A stretch of 64,000 nt of DNA from JAZDFC01 sp043808235 (GCA_043808235.1 JAZDFC010000070.1:62001-126000), one strand, 5' to 3'; shown: positions 16,700 to 25,431, numbered from the stretch's first letter. The notes: generated by a model from the letters alone, not told the origin. Translations and numbers: made by a program.

Positions 16700-16746
16700 G
16701 AGTTTAAAATTGATAATCACACAACCTCTCGTTAGTTTCGCAGCGT

Positions 16747-16947
16747 ATGTCCAAAAATAATGGACAATCACTGCAAATTATGAGAACTATTCAGCAATTA
16801 CGAGCAAAGATAAATCAAGAAATATTTACCCACACAAAGGTTCTTGATCTATTAGGTGATTACAGCAAACTGCGCGATGTTATAATCAATTTGCTTAAAC
16901 ACGGAGACATTATCCGTATTCGAAAGGGATTGTATATATTCGGCTAA
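16747..16947 (+). CDS. Short AbiEi-antitoxin-like winged-helix fragment
   Basis: The 66-residue ORF resembles only the N-terminal winged helix of AbiEi-type antitoxin regulators: KVLDLLGDYSKLRDVIINLL then KHGDIIRIRKGLYIFG. In full-length relatives this is followed by about 150-200 further residues; here TAA directly follows 'GLYIFG'. The downstream 150 bases show no continuation and no AbiEii nucleotidyltransferase partner is present. This is therefore probably a truncated remnant, although a stand-alone small DNA-binding protein cannot be excluded. Confidence 0.5.
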   Translation: MSKNNGQSLQIMRTIQQLRAKINQEIFTHTKVLDLLGDYSKLRDVIINLLKHGDIIRIRKGLYIFG

Positions 16948-17145
16948 TTTGGAAAAGAGAATGCAAAAACAATGTTAAAGGAGATGGAAGAATTTATTTG
17001 GACAAGCATATAAGAGAGAAGAAATAATGGAATTGGTGTTTTTGGGATGGTTTTGAGGAACATATGATAGAAAAACACATGGAAAAATTTTAAAAATTGG
17101 TGCTTGATTAATAGAAATGGAAGAAATATATTTACTCCCGTGATT

Positions 17146-17544
17146 ATGAAAACACTAAAATTATTCGGCTTATTTTTAATATTAACAGCTACCATATTCG
17201 GTGGAGCGTTGGTGTTTGATTTCACCGCCGAAAGCAATAGCGATAATATTCTTATAAAATGGAAAACCACCGAAGAAACCAACCTTAAAAATTTTATAAT
17301 CCAACGAAAAACAGCTAAAGGAAATTTTATTGATGTTGATGCCGTGCAGGCCAAGGGCAGTTACAGTTCCTATGAATATGTTGACGATGAAGTTTTCCGT
17401 ACTAATGACGCTGTTTATATTTACAGGTTAAAAATTGTTGATAAAGATAACAGCAATTCCTTCTCTGCCGAAATTCCGGTTGCCCACGCAAATGTAAGCG
17501 GTATTAAAAGAACCTGGGGAAGCATAAAAGCTCTATTCAGATAA
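17146..17544 (+). CDS. Secreted protein with FnIII-like beta-sandwich
   Basis: ATG 17146 gives 132 residues with a signal peptide (KTLKLFGLFLILTATIFGGA). The mature part, LVFDFTAESNSDNILIKWKT then TEETNLKNFIIQRK, matches the FnIII-like domain common in Bacteroidota secreted proteins ('...W.t.sE.n...F.iqrs..g..f'). YIYRLKIVDKDNSNSFSAEI forms the last strands. No sorting domain follows. An in-frame ATG at 17104 would add 14 charged residues before the signal peptide and is less likely. Function is unknown; the fold suggests an adhesion or binding role. Confidence 0.7.
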   Translation: MKTLKLFGLFLILTATIFGGALVFDFTAESNSDNILIKWKTTEETNLKNFIIQRKTAKGNFIDVDAVQAKGSYSSYEYVDDEVFRTNDAVYIYRLKIVDKDNSNSFSAEIPVAHANVSGIKRTWGSIKALFR

Positions 17545-17611
17545 TTTGCACTTCGAATTACTTACCATTATTTTTCGCACTCTTTTTTCTTAACACTATT
17601 TTAAAATCATT

Positions 17612-18190
17612 ATGCTCAAATCCGGTTTACCGATATATCTTGCCTCAAAATCACCCAGACGGAAAAAACTACTTAAACAAATCGGAATAAATTTTAAGTC
17701 ACTCCAAGTCGATCTCCACGAAGAGATTTTGGATGGAGAACATCCAATCCAGACTGTTAAGCGACTTGCAGTTCATAAATTGGAGGAAGCATTAAAGGAA
17801 ATTAAAAAAGGTATTGTGATTACCGCTGACACGATTGTTGTTCTTGATGGTGAGATAATAGGGAAACCAAAAAATAAAAAAGATGCCACCACGATACTTG
17901 AAAAATTAAGCGGCAGAACTCATCATGTTTATACTGGATTTGCTATTTATAATACAATAACAAAATTAAGAATTGTGGATTTCGAAAAGAGCGCGGTAAC
18001 TTTTAGGGAATTGTCCGTGAAGGAAATTACGGATTATATTGCAACGGGAAGCCCGATGGATAAAGCCGGCGCTTACGGAATTCAGGATGATTTCGGTGCA
18101 GTTTTCGTTGGTAAAATAAATGGATGTTATTATAATGTAGTGGGCTTGCCGTTATCAAAATTTTATTCCGCTCTTTTAAAAGTTATTTGA
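17612..18190 (+). CDS. maf: Maf-family nucleoside triphosphate pyrophosphatase
   Basis: At 192 residues the length is normal for Maf/YhdE. It has the N-terminal signature LASKSPRRKKLLKQIGI (residues 10-26), the catalytic segment ITADTIVVLDGEIIGKPKN and SGRTHHVYTGFAI. GAYGIQDDFGAVFVGKINGC with the nearby GSPMDKAGAYGIQ is the typical Maf C-terminal motif. Such enzymes hydrolyse dTTP, UTP or modified nucleotides to monophosphates in the cytoplasm. It is followed within 3 bp by a flippase-like membrane protein, so the two are probably co-transcribed. Confidence 0.92.
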   Translation: MLKSGLPIYLASKSPRRKKLLKQIGINFKSLQVDLHEEILDGEHPIQTVKRLAVHKLEEALKEIKKGIVITADTIVVLDGEIIGKPKNKKDATTILEKLSGRTHHVYTGFAIYNTITKLRIVDFEKSAVTFRELSVKEITDYIATGSPMDKAGAYGIQDDFGAVFVGKINGCYYNVVGLPLSKFYSALLKVI

Positions 18191-18193
18191 TTT

Positions 18194-19138
18194 ATGGAAA
18201 AAGTTAAAAAGCATATTTTTATCTCGCTTACAGTTGCTGCAATTATTTATCTCGCCCTTAGTTTTTATGCAGATTATGATTCCGTAATTAAGTCATTTGC
18301 AAATTTTAACTGGTTGTATCTTCCTGTTCTTTTATTACTGTCTTATTTGAATTACTCTGTTAGATTTTTAAAGTGGGATTATTATATCCATCTCCTGAAT
18401 ATAAAACTTTCACGTAGAGACTCATTCAATATATTTATGTCCGGTTTGGTAATGAGTGTAACACCGGGTAAGATGGGTGAGCTATTAAAATCATATCTCG
18501 TTAAAAAGATTACCAATGAACCGATTTCCAGAACGGCGCCAATTATAGTTGTTGAACGATTGACTGATTTTTTATCCTTACTTTTACTTGCATTGATGGG
18601 TTCGTATGTTTTTGATTACGGCAGACCGATTATCATTGGGTCATCGGTCTTTTTCATTTTAATTGTTATGCTTATTAGCAGTAAAAAAATGTCTTTTGCA
18701 GTAATTGATATGTTCGGCAAAATTGGATTCGTAAAAAAACATATTAAAAAAGTTCATGATGCTTATGAAAGTTCATACCAGATGCTGCGACCGCGCCCTT
18801 TGTTTTACATGATTTTGGTCAGTCTCGTATCGTGGTTTTTTGAATGTTTTGGTTTTTATCTAATTCTGTTTAATTTTAACGTTGCAGATTCGGTTCTTTT
18901 ACCGACGTTCATTTATGCTTTCGCTACCATCGTCGGATCGCTTACAATGTTGCCCGGCGGACTGGGTGTAACTGATGGTTCGCTTACGTTTCTCTTAACC
19001 CAGCGCGGAGTTTCACTCGAAATTGCTGTTGCTTCAACTTTCATTATTAGGGTTGTTACTCTATGGTTTGCAGTTTTGGTAGGAGCTGTAACTGTGATGC
19101 TGTATCAAAAGACTATTGGTAAAGTAAAATTCGAATAA
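18194..19138 (+). CDS. Flippase-like (LPG synthase TM domain) membrane protein
   Basis: The 314-residue, multi-spanning membrane protein matches the UPF0104/lysylphosphatidylglycerol-synthetase transmembrane family. Hallmarks include SVTPGKMGELLKSYLV (residues 91-106), a VVERLTDFLSLL helix, and PGGLGVTDGSLTFLL near residue 253, the typical GGLG...E/D motif. It lacks the cytosolic aminoacyl-transferase domain. Relatives are proposed lipid or glycolipid flippases or transport-associated proteins. Here it is linked to maf (3 bp upstream) and icd (14 bp downstream) only by position. Family is confident; substrate is unknown. Confidence 0.85.
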   Translation: MEKVKKHIFISLTVAAIIYLALSFYADYDSVIKSFANFNWLYLPVLLLLSYLNYSVRFLKWDYYIHLLNIKLSRRDSFNIFMSGLVMSVTPGKMGELLKSYLVKKITNEPISRTAPIIVVERLTDFLSLLLLALMGSYVFDYGRPIIIGSSVFFILIVMLISSKKMSFAVIDMFGKIGFVKKHIKKVHDAYESSYQMLRPRPLFYMILVSLVSWFFECFGFYLILFNFNVADSVLLPTFIYAFATIVGSLTMLPGGLGVTDGSLTFLLTQRGVSLEIAVASTFIIRVVTLWFAVLVGAVTVMLYQKTIGKVKFE

Positions 19139-19152
19139 ATAAGGAGTATAAG

Positions 19153-20403
19153 ATGGCTCATTATAAAAAAATCAGTATCCCCGCTAACGGGCAAAAAATA
19201 ACAATTAAAGACGATAAAATTGTCGTACCGGATAACCCGATAATTCCTTTTATTGAAGGCGATGGTACCGGTCCGGATATTTGGTATGCATCAAAAGTGG
19301 TTTTCGATGCAGCTGTTGAAAAGGCATACAAAGGGAAAAAGAAAATTGAATGGATGGAAATTTACGCCGGTGAAAAAGCCGTTAAAATTTACGGTAACGA
19401 TAACTGGCTTCCTAAAGAAACTATTGATGCAATTTCCGAATTTATTGTTTCGATTAAGGGACCACTCACAACTCCGGTTGGCGGGGGAATAAGAAGTTTG
19501 AACGTAACTCTTCGTCAAAAATTGGATTTGTTTGCATGCGTGCGCCCGGTAAAATATTATCCTCCAACTCCAAGTCCCGTAAAACGACCGCAGGATTTAG
19601 ATGTGGTTATCTATAGAGAAAATACCGAAGATGTTTATGCAGGTATCGAATTTAAAGCTGATACGAAAAAAGCCAATGAAGTGATAGATTATATTAACAG
19701 CATCTATCCCACTAAAATCAGAAGCGGCTCTGGAGTTGGCATAAAACCGATAAGTAAATTCGGTTCGGAAAGATTGGTTAAAAAGGCGATTGAATATGCG
19801 ATCGAAAATGATCGGAAAAGTGTTACGCTTGTTCATAAAGGCAACATCATGAAATTTACTGAGGGAGCGTTTAGAGATTGGGGATACGAGACGGCAAAGA
19901 AATATTTTCCGGATGTAACAATAACCGAAGATGAATTGTGGAAAAAATTTGACGGCAAAATGCCCGAAGGAAAAATATTAATTAAAGATAGAATTGCAGA
20001 CAGCATGTTCCAGCAGATTTTATTACGTCCCGGTGAATATGATGTTGTTGCTACTCCTAACCTAAACGGTGACTATTTATCCGATGCATGTGCAGCTCAA
20101 GTCGGCGGACTTGGCATGGCGCCCGGCGCTAACATGAGTTATCATGTAGGATTATTCGAAGCAACCCATGGAACAGCTCCTAAATATGCAGGGCAGGATA
20201 AAGTTAATCCGGGTTCTGTAATTCTTTCGGGAATAATGATGCTCGAATATATGGGCTGGAAAAAAGCTGCTGATTTAATTGAAAAAGCCTTGAGCAGAAC
20301 TATCAAATCGAAAGTAGTAACTTATGATTTAGCGCGTCAGATGAAAGGCGCGAAAGAAGTAAAATGCTCGGAATATGCACGGGAGATTGTTAAAAACATG
20401 TGA
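19153..20403 (+). CDS. icd: NADP-dependent isocitrate dehydrogenase
   Basis: The 416-residue protein is collinear with Escherichia coli Icd. It has IEGDGTGPDIW near the N-terminus, KGPLTTPVGGGIRSLNVTLR with the phosphorylatable-type Ser115, VTLVHKGNIMKFTEGAFRDW, NLNGDYLSDACAAQVGGLG and ATHGTAPKYAGQDKVNPGS. The NADP-specificity residues of the E. coli enzyme are kept (K-Y in APKYAG, and Y..R in VTYDLAR). It oxidatively decarboxylates isocitrate to 2-oxoglutarate in the TCA cycle. An AAGGAG lies just ahead of ATG 19153. No aceK kinase gene is in the window. Confidence 0.97.
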   Translation: MAHYKKISIPANGQKITIKDDKIVVPDNPIIPFIEGDGTGPDIWYASKVVFDAAVEKAYKGKKKIEWMEIYAGEKAVKIYGNDNWLPKETIDAISEFIVSIKGPLTTPVGGGIRSLNVTLRQKLDLFACVRPVKYYPPTPSPVKRPQDLDVVIYRENTEDVYAGIEFKADTKKANEVIDYINSIYPTKIRSGSGVGIKPISKFGSERLVKKAIEYAIENDRKSVTLVHKGNIMKFTEGAFRDWGYETAKKYFPDVTITEDELWKKFDGKMPEGKILIKDRIADSMFQQILLRPGEYDVVATPNLNGDYLSDACAAQVGGLGMAPGANMSYHVGLFEATHGTAPKYAGQDKVNPGSVILSGIMMLEYMGWKKAADLIEKALSRTIKSKVVTYDLARQMKGAKEVKCSEYAREIVKNM

Positions 20404-20501
20404 TGATTTTAGATATTCGGCGATGCCAATATCCTTGATATTAGTTAGGTCGATTAGTAATTTTCGTCACAATTTTTCAAATTATTATAGGGAGGTTTAC
20501 T

Positions 20502-20927
20502 ATGTCTGATGATTCAAAACTTGGAAAAGGTTTGTTAATCGGGTTTTTAACCGGTGGTATTGTTGGTGCAGTAGTAGCTCTTTTATACGCTCCTAAATCC
20601 GGCAAAGAATTCCGTCAGGATATTCGCGTTAAGTCCGATGAATTTCTTGATGCTGCCGAACGTAATTTAGAAAATGCAAAAGAGAAAGCACAGTCATTAA
20701 TTAACGACGGCAAAAAAAAATCCGAAAAATTAATTGAAGATGCAAAAGTAAAAGTGGATTCTCTCCTTAAAGAAGCTGAAAAAATATTACATGATGCAAA
20801 GGAAAAAACCGGGCATTACGTTGAAGATGGTAAAGAAACAATTGTAAAAGAAGGCGAGAAATTAAAAAGTGCAATTAAAGCCGGTATCGAAACATATAAA
20901 GCGGCCAAATCCGAAAAGGAAGTTTAA
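20502..20927 (+). CDS. YtxH domain-containing protein
   Basis: The 141-residue protein begins with a glycine-rich transmembrane segment, LLIGFLTGGIVGAVVALLYA, followed by PKSGKEFRQDI. This is the YtxH (general stress/gas-vesicle-like) signature. The rest is a long, charged amphipathic helix of roughly 11-residue repeats (ENAKEKAQSLINDGKKKSEK, DAKVKVDSLLKEAEKIL), similar to LEA/apolipoprotein-like helices. A strong GGGAGG site precedes ATG 20502. The next gene, a DUF948 protein, starts 5 bp later; YtxH-DUF948 pairs are common in Bacillota and Bacteroidota and are thought to act in envelope stress. Confidence 0.88.
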   Translation: MSDDSKLGKGLLIGFLTGGIVGAVVALLYAPKSGKEFRQDIRVKSDEFLDAAERNLENAKEKAQSLINDGKKKSEKLIEDAKVKVDSLLKEAEKILHDAKEKTGHYVEDGKETIVKEGEKLKSAIKAGIETYKAAKSEKEV

Positions 20928-20932
20928 AATCA

Positions 20933-21307
20933 ATGACAGTAATTGAAATACTACTTGCGATTCTGATAATTGCAGCATCGGCGCTATGCGTTTATCTTAT
21001 TAAGTCATTAATAAAATTAAACGAAACGCTCGATTTAATTCGTCAGGATATCCATACCCTATCCGAAAAAACATTACCTGTATTGGAAAATTTAAACGAG
21101 ACTACTAGAAATCTTAATCGTGTAACCTCAGATGTGGAATCAAAAGTCGGCGATATTATTTCTGTCGTTGACAGATATAAAGAAAAGTTTTTAAAAATAA
21201 AATACAGCGCTACCGAAAGTTCAGGCAACCCGATAATCAATCTCGTAAGGAATTTGCGGGCTATTTCAAAAGGGACCTTGGCTTTTGTTCGCAAATTCAA
21301 AGAATAA
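20933..21307 (+). CDS. DUF948 domain-containing membrane protein
   Basis: The 124-residue protein has one N-terminal transmembrane helix (IEILLAILIIAASALCVYLI) and then a coiled-coil region (LNETLDLIRQDIHTLSEKTL, VLENLNETTRNLNRVTSDVE), the usual layout of DUF948 proteins. It is paired with the YtxH gene. Function is unknown; the membrane-anchored coiled coil suggests a structural or stress role at the inner membrane. Confidence 0.82.
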   Translation: MTVIEILLAILIIAASALCVYLIKSLIKLNETLDLIRQDIHTLSEKTLPVLENLNETTRNLNRVTSDVESKVGDIISVVDRYKEKFLKIKYSATESSGNPIINLVRNLRAISKGTLAFVRKFKE

Positions 21308-21338
21308 CTATCGATAGGGTAACTTATCCGGAGGAAAT

Positions 21339-23429
21339 TTGAAAGAATATACTCACGAGCAAATTCGTAACATCGCCTTCATTGGGCACGGAGGTAGCGG
21401 TAAAACCTCACTCTCCGAACTTATGCTGTTTACCGCAGGTGAAATAAATAGAATTGGTAAAATCGATGAGGGAAATACTGTCTCCGATTATAATAGCAAT
21501 GAAATTGAAAGAAAGATTTCATTAATGGCTGCACCGCTTCATCTTGAATGGGGAAATACAAAAATAAATTTTATTGATACGCCGGGTTACTCCGATTTTT
21601 TGGGGCAGGTAATTGGCTCACTGCATGTTGTTGATACGGTTGTATCTGTAATAAAAAGTGCGGAAGGAGTTGAAGTAGGTACTGAAGTAACTTGGGGATT
21701 AGTTAAAAAAAATAATCTTCCTACTGCGGTTATTATTAATAAAATTGACAACGAACATTCCCATTTCTCCGAAACAATCCAACAAGCAAAAAGCAAATTA
21801 TCCAACGATATTACTGTTGTGACATTTCCTGTAAAAGAAGGACTAAATGTTGAGACTATTGTTGATTTGGTAAAGATGAAAGCTTACAAATACGGCGCTG
21901 CCAGTTCGAAGAAAGTTGAAGAGTTAGATATTCCTACTGAAGTAAAAGCTCAAGCCGATAAATTGAGAGAAGAGTTAATTGAAAAAGTTGCGGAGTCCGA
22001 TGAAGAATTAATAAACAAATTCTTTGAAGAAGGAACACTTTCAGATGACGAAGTAAAGAACGGATTGAAAAAAGCTATAATCAAAGGTGCATTTATTCCT
22101 GCGTTTGCAGTATCGGCTTCAAGGGCTGTGGGAATAAATAATTTCCTCGATTTCGTTTCAGCATATTTCCCAAATCCTGCCGAAGGCAAACCTGCAAAAG
22201 CCACATTAAAAGACAAAGATCAAAAAGTTGAAGTTAAATGTGATATCAATGGCGAACCGGCAATGTTCGTTTTCAAATCTTTGAGTGAACCACATGTTGG
22301 TGAATTATCCATCTTCAAAGTTTTCTCCGGATCGCTTTCTGCAGGCATGGATTTACAAAACACTTCAAGAGATAAAATTGAAAGACTCGGTCAAATATTC
22401 GTAATGAATGGAAAAACGAGAAAGGAAGTGTCTAAACTGTCGGCGGGTGATTTTGGCGCGGTTGTGAAATTAAAAGATACTCATACAGGCAACACTCTTT
22501 GCTCAAAGAATTTATCAATTGTAATCGATCCTATTGAATTTCCGGAACCGGTTATTCATCAAGCTATTCAACCGAAAGCGAAGGGCGATGAAGACAAAAT
22601 TTCATCCGGTCTTCATATAGCGCATGAAGAAGATCCCACACTTTCAGTTCATTTTGATCCTGAATTAAGCCAGACAATTATTTCCGGACAGGGTGAATTG
22701 CAATTATCCCTCGCTGTTAAATTATTGAAAGACAGATACGGCGTTGAAGTTGATTTGGTTGAACCAAGAATTCCTTACCGCGAAACAATTAAAGGCATGT
22801 GCGAAGAGATTGAATACAAACATAAAAAACAATCCGGCGGTCGCGGACAATTCGGTCACGTTTATTTGAAATTGGAACCTTTACCGCGAGGTACGGGCTT
22901 TGAGTTTGTTGATGCAATTGTTGGCGGAGTTGTTCCCGGTAGATTTGTACCGGCTGTTGAAAAAGGTATTAACGAAGTATTAGTAAAAGGAGTATTAACC
23001 GGAAGTAAAGTAATTGATGTGAAAGTTACTTTGTTCGACGGTTCATACCATTCTGTTGACTCGGATGAAGTTTCTTTTAAAATTGCCGGTTCGCAAGCAT
23101 TTAAAAAAGGATTTCTTGAAGCTAAGCCAGTAATCCTTGAACCGATTTATGACGTAACCGTGAAAGTCCCTGAGGAATTCATGGGCGACGTAATGGGCGA
23201 CGCATCGAGCAAGCGCGGAAAAATTCTAGGAATGGAATCGGAAGGTTCCTTCCAAATTATTAAAGCCAAAAGTCCTTTGGCTGAATTATACAAATATTCA
23301 ACTCATTTGCGCAGCTTAACCTCAGGACGCGGAACACACTGTCAGAAATTCTCGCATTATGAGGAAGTACCGAAGGAAGTGGAAGCAAAGATTATTGAAG
23401 AGCATAAAAAATCTAAAGAAGAAGAATAA
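21339..23429 (+). CDS. Elongation factor G paralogue (EF-G2-like)
   Basis: The 696-residue translational GTPase starts at TTG 21339, placed by GGAGG at 21329-21334. G1 is GHGGSGKTS (residues 16-24) instead of the AHIDAGKTT of canonical FusA, G3 is DTPGYSDF and G4 is NKID. Domain IV contains the KKQSGGRGQFGHVYLK motif and domain V the VMGDASSKRGKILGMES segment. The altered G1 and the short G-prime region place it with the EF-G2/'EF-G-like' paralogues, which can bind GTP and ribosomes but whose task is less clear than that of FusA. It is not next to rpsL/rpsG/tuf, supporting paralogue status. A strong terminator follows. Confidence 0.88.
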   Translation: MKEYTHEQIRNIAFIGHGGSGKTSLSELMLFTAGEINRIGKIDEGNTVSDYNSNEIERKISLMAAPLHLEWGNTKINFIDTPGYSDFLGQVIGSLHVVDTVVSVIKSAEGVEVGTEVTWGLVKKNNLPTAVIINKIDNEHSHFSETIQQAKSKLSNDITVVTFPVKEGLNVETIVDLVKMKAYKYGAASSKKVEELDIPTEVKAQADKLREELIEKVAESDEELINKFFEEGTLSDDEVKNGLKKAIIKGAFIPAFAVSASRAVGINNFLDFVSAYFPNPAEGKPAKATLKDKDQKVEVKCDINGEPAMFVFKSLSEPHVGELSIFKVFSGSLSAGMDLQNTSRDKIERLGQIFVMNGKTRKEVSKLSAGDFGAVVKLKDTHTGNTLCSKNLSIVIDPIEFPEPVIHQAIQPKAKGDEDKISSGLHIAHEEDPTLSVHFDPELSQTIISGQGELQLSLAVKLLKDRYGVEVDLVEPRIPYRETIKGMCEEIEYKHKKQSGGRGQFGHVYLKLEPLPRGTGFEFVDAIVGGVVPGRFVPAVEKGINEVLVKGVLTGSKVIDVKVTLFDGSYHSVDSDEVSFKIAGSQAFKKGFLEAKPVILEPIYDVTVKVPEEFMGDVMGDASSKRGKILGMESEGSFQIIKAKSPLAELYKYSTHLRSLTSGRGTHCQKFSHYEEVPKEVEAKIIEEHKKSKEEE

Positions 23430-23450
23430 TATTTTTATTTCTTGTTATCG

Positions 23451-23479
23451 GGCGGAAGAATTTTGCTTCCGCCTTTTTT
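23451..23479 (+). terminator. Rho-independent terminator after the EF-G paralogue
   Basis: GGCGGAAG (23451-23458) pairs perfectly with CTTCCGCC (23466-23473) over a 7-nt loop, followed by six T. Confidence 0.92.
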
Positions 23480-23548
23480 GTATATACGGGAAAGATTTTC
23501 TGCTATAATTTATAGCGTTTGACTAAAGTAAATTAGTACGAGGATAAC

Positions 23549-24052
23549 ATGGAAAAAATGTGGTCGCCGTGGAGATCGCAGTACATTCAATCCTTCAAAG
23601 ACAAAAAGGGAGATGAGGAATGTATTTTCTGCGGGATTGAAACGATTGAAGTAAACGATGACAATAATTTGGTTGTTTATAAAAACGAAAATTGTTTTAT
23701 AGTGCTTAATCTTTATCCATACAACAGTGGACATTTATTGATTGTACCATTCAGGCATTTATCCAATTTTTATGAACTTACCGACGAGGAAAATCTTGAA
23801 GTTATGAAATTGCTTGGCAGATCCATGGAAGTGTTGGATAAAACAATGAGACCTCATGGTTATAATATGGGTGCAAATTTAGGTAAATCTGCCGGCGCCG
23901 GTATCGATGCACACATTCATTTTCATATTGTTCCCCGCTGGAATGGCGATACGAATTTTATGCCGGCAATTGGAGAAGTAAAGGTTATTTCGCAGGATCT
24001 ACTCCAGACTAAACATGAGTTGATAAAAGAATTTAAAAATATTTCGATGTAA
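23549..24052 (+). CDS. HIT-family hydrolase (AP4A phosphorylase-like)
   Basis: The 167-residue cytoplasmic protein begins with the MEKMWSPWRSQYI pattern found in HIT proteins of the Ap4A phosphorylase-like branch, and then CIFCGIET with a possible zinc CxxC. The histidine triad HIHFHIVPRW carries H122, H124 and H126. LNLYPYNSGHLLIVPFRH is also diagnostic. Members hydrolyse or phosphorolyse dinucleoside polyphosphates or nucleotide-phosphoramidates. The gene stands 71 bp before thyX in the same direction. Confidence 0.92.
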   Translation: MEKMWSPWRSQYIQSFKDKKGDEECIFCGIETIEVNDDNNLVVYKNENCFIVLNLYPYNSGHLLIVPFRHLSNFYELTDEENLEVMKLLGRSMEVLDKTMRPHGYNMGANLGKSAGAGIDAHIHFHIVPRWNGDTNFMPAIGEVKVISQDLLQTKHELIKEFKNISM

Positions 24053-24122
24053 TTTTCTCCAAATGATTTTCGGAGAAGACTGCATCATTTTGTTTTCAGA
24101 AAAAATAATAAAGGAAAAATAG

Positions 24123-25052
24123 ATGGACGAAAAAACTTTCGAGAAACTTGATTCCGTGCGGGTTGAGGCGCTTGATGAAATTTTAGGTAAACCATTCAAA
24201 TTATTGGATGATGGTTTTGTGCGCGTTGTTGATTATATGGGCTCCGATCAATCGATTGTGCAGGCAGCACGAGTTTCTTACGGAAGCGGCACTAAAAAAG
24301 TACGACAGGATAGGGGACTTATCCGCTATTTACTGAGACATCGGCATACAACTCCATTCGAGATGTGTGAGATTAAACTGCACATCCGCGTTCCAATGGA
24401 TTGCTGGCGACAGTGGATAAGACATCGTACTGCAAATGTTAATGAGTATTCTACAAGGTATTCAATTGCGATTGATGCCGCACAAACTACAGCTCCGGGT
24501 GAATGGAGAATACAATCTAATTCAAATATGCAAGGCAGCGAAGGATTCATCGAATATAAATCCGGACTTGAACTGACCGAGGAAGAAAAAAAATTTCAGG
24601 ATCTTGCCCGCAATATCTATAATAAACGGATTGAAATGGGAGTTGCCCGTGAACAAGCAAGAAAAGATTTACCACTCTCAACATATACAGAAGCCTATTG
24701 GAAAATTGATCTGCATAATCTTCTCCACTTCCTTGAGCTTCGAATGGATACGCACGCACAGCTCGAAATTAGAAATTTCTCATCGACGATTTATAACGAA
24801 ATTGTGAAAAGATGGGTGCCTATTGTTTGGGAGGCATTCGAAGATTACAGAATAAATTCCATTTCTTTTTCCAGATTAGAGTTGGATGTGCTAAACTTAT
24901 TATTCGCGGGTAAGAAACAGGAAGCCCTGGCGGCAGCCGAAAGTTTTGAATGGCTTGAAAAACGCGATGATGGCACACTTAAACAAAATGTTGAACGGTT
25001 GGAATTCGAAGATAAATTGATGAAGATGAATATACAATTCCCATGGGTATAA
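24123..25052 (+). CDS. thyX: Flavin-dependent thymidylate synthase
   Basis: The 309-residue enzyme shows the ThyX motif RHRTANVNEYSTRYS at residues 100-114 (consensus RHRxxSxNExSxRY) and the upstream CEIKLHIRVPMDCWRQW. REQARKDLPLSTYTEAYWKI then DLHNLLHFLELR covers the dUMP/FAD-binding region. It converts dUMP to dTMP using FAD, NADPH and methylene-THF. The protein is longer than the 220-250 residues of many ThyX proteins because of extra N- and C-terminal helices, as in other Bacteroidota-type ThyX. A DHFR gene lies about 380 bp downstream, so folate metabolism genes are grouped here. Confidence 0.96.
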   Translation: MDEKTFEKLDSVRVEALDEILGKPFKLLDDGFVRVVDYMGSDQSIVQAARVSYGSGTKKVRQDRGLIRYLLRHRHTTPFEMCEIKLHIRVPMDCWRQWIRHRTANVNEYSTRYSIAIDAAQTTAPGEWRIQSNSNMQGSEGFIEYKSGLELTEEEKKFQDLARNIYNKRIEMGVAREQARKDLPLSTYTEAYWKIDLHNLLHFLELRMDTHAQLEIRNFSSTIYNEIVKRWVPIVWEAFEDYRINSISFSRLELDVLNLLFAGKKQEALAAAESFEWLEKRDDGTLKQNVERLEFEDKLMKMNIQFPWV

Positions 25053-25121
25053 AATTTAACGTTGCCAATTTCCGATAATAATAACATATTTTAGTTGGAC
25101 TATTTAATTATCGGTGATAGA

Positions 25122-25427
25122 ATGAAAATCCTAGGAATTATTTTTCTTTTACTTCTATTTTTTGTTTTGTCATCATGCCGGGAGGATGTTATAATTTATC
25201 CTGAAAAGAAAAACAGATCAACGATATATGTTGATTCCGATCCCATGGGAGCAAAAATTTATCTATCTACTATTAGTACAGGAAAGGAAACACCGGATAG
25301 CTTAGTCGATTTGGAACCCGGTTTGTATGCGTTAACATTGAAATTAGCAGGCTATTCCGATACAACAACTACAATTAATTTGAAGGCAGGAACGAAACCT
25401 TACATCTATATTTTACTCAAGGAGTAG
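25122..25427 (+). CDS. PEGA-domain lipoprotein
   Basis: With ATG 25122 the product has 101 residues and a lipoprotein signal peptide (KILGIIFLLLLFFVLSSC, lipobox LSSC). The mature part is one PEGA domain: STIYVDSDPMGAKIYLSTIS then TPDSLVDLEPGLYALTLKLA followed by GYSDTT, the canonical PEGA core ('s.P.GA.iyl.g..tg.tP....l.pG.y.l.....Gy'). An in-frame ATG at 25095 would add nine residues before the signal peptide. It is probably an outer-membrane lipoprotein. Its last codons contain the AAGGAG that appears to serve the next gene. Confidence 0.85.
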   Translation: MKILGIIFLLLLFFVLSSCREDVIIYPEKKNRSTIYVDSDPMGAKIYLSTISTGKETPDSLVDLEPGLYALTLKLAGYSDTTTTINLKAGTKPYIYILLKE

Positions 25428-25431
25428 TTTT

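Noticed and set aside
16944..17354. 136-residue minus-strand frame
   Set aside because: It is antisense to the secreted FnIII-like protein and its leader, with hydrophobic low-complexity content and no start signals.
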